The notes beneath the pieces are model-generated. The model saw nothing but the letters and a program-made list of their open reading frames with translations. It was not told the DNA's origin and searched no databases. From NCBI GenBank assembly GCA_002359635.1, contig DENJ01000027.1, positions 1 to 14,218 of the forward strand: a DNA stretch of 14,218 bases, in the 5' to 3' direction. Shown here one piece after another: positions 13,673 through 14,218 of the stretch. The translations under genes and the position numbers were made by a program. The number at the start of each line of letters is the position of its first letter. Position 1 is the first letter of the stretch. This DNA is from Burkholderiales bacterium UBA2647. Lineage in GTDB: Bacteria > Pseudomonadota > Gammaproteobacteria > Burkholderiales > Burkholderiaceae_E.

Positions 13673-14218
13673 TTAGCCCGAAAAGGGGATGTAGCTCAAC
13701 CCCTTGCTTTGAAGGCCCACCAAGTCGATGTTGGCGAGGTTGGCAGGATTTTCGGCGGCCAACTCCGCAAGGCTTGCTACAGTCACTTGACCGCTTTTGA
13801 GCGCGTCCACGAAGCTGGTGCGGTCGGCCACGGAGGGAGCCGATCCGAAGACGTTTTGGTAGATCAGATCAACGATGCGCTCAGGGGAGGCGCCAGGCCC
13901 CAGGATGATGTCGATTGCGGTCAGCAGGAGCTTTTGGTAGCTGTAGCCTTTGTTGTCAAGCAAATCAAGGCCTCTGCCAACGTACTCAGGATTTGAAACG
14001 GCTGCCTTGCCAAAGACCGCCCCGAGAGCTTTGGCTGTCATGCCGGCATTTCCGCCATAAGGGTTCGTTGAACCGCTTGTTGACGCGCCGACATCGCGAA
14101 TGTCAAAAGCCAGCGATTTATCGGCAAAGCGCAGCCGCTCGACGCCTTGCAGGGTATCGGTGCCGTCCTGGGCAGCGGCTGACTGATCGCTTACGCGAAT
14201 CTCCAGGCCGTTGGTTGC
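13673..14218 (-). CDS. C-terminus of an RTX/DUF4214-like secreted protein (5' end beyond the right edge)
   Basis: The minus-strand frame is open from the window edge to TAA at 13673-13675, giving 181 residues of a larger protein. An internal ATG at 14041 is not taken as the start because the upstream codons continue meaningful protein. Visible first is DGTDTLQGVERLRFADKS, the linker seen after haemolysin-type calcium-binding repeats in large secreted proteins. A glycine-rich hinge (STNPYGGNAG) follows, then a helical domain of about 120 residues with GAVFGKAAVSNPEYVGRGLD, ERIVDLIYQNVFGSAPS and LAELAAENPANLANIDL, resembling DUF4214-like C-terminal modules of betaproteobacterial RTX proteins. 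Such proteins usually leave by type I secretion with an uncleaved C-terminal signal and act at the cell surface. No RTX nonapeptides fall inside the window. It converges on the TPR-barrel gene with an 84-bp gap that shows no clear terminator. Confidence 0.7.
   Translation of the reverse strand, partial: ATNGLEIRVSDQSAAAQDGTDTLQGVERLRFADKSLAFDIRDVGASTSGSTNPYGGNAGMTAKALGAVFGKAAVSNPEYVGRGLDLLDNKGYSYQKLLLTAIDIILGPGASPERIVDLIYQNVFGSAPSVADRTSFVDALKSGQVTVASLAELAAENPANLANIDLVGLQSKGLSYIPFSG

Overview
The window looks like part of a surface-polysaccharide (O-antigen or capsule) locus from a betaproteobacterium, most likely Burkholderiales. This placement rests on moderately G+C-rich DNA, frequent GTG starts, apaH lying next to rhamnose genes (an arrangement I recall from Burkholderia O-antigen loci), and an RTX/DUF4214-type C-terminus of a kind common in that order. 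The species cannot be named from the sequence.

Layout. Positions 1-1125 (minus strand) hold the 5' end of apaH and, upstream of it, a WbbL-like family 2 glycosyltransferase. Divergent from these, across a 100-bp gap, is a compact plus-strand set rfbB-rfbA-rfbC-rfbD (1226-4765) that makes dTDP-L-rhamnose from glucose-1-phosphate. manC (4762-6279, minus) converges on rfbD, and their two TAA stops share the same four bases. It supplies GDP-mannose. Next is a very large plus-strand gene (6443-10489, 1348 codons). It encodes a PIG-L/LmbE-type de-N-acetylase, a degenerate GT-A-like module, a long coiled coil and two apparently intact GT2 domains in one chain. Together these genes supply rhamnose and mannose donors and at least three transferase active sites plus a deacetylase, which suggests assembly of a rhamnose/mannose-containing glycan.

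The right end changes theme to exported proteins. A signal-peptide FecR-domain protein (10737-12047) is followed 59 bp later by a signal-peptide TPR plus outer-membrane-barrel protein (12107-13588). A convergent partial gene (13673-14218, minus) encodes the C-terminus of an RTX/DUF4214-like secreted protein. The FecR and TPR-barrel genes resemble a substrate and Slam-like translocator pair, because the FecR protein ends in a glycine-rich segment reminiscent of TbpB-type small barrels. That reading is an inference.

I see no tRNA, rRNA, CRISPR array, insertion sequence or phage gene. The most unusual items are the 1348-residue fusion enzyme and the FecR/TPR-barrel pair.
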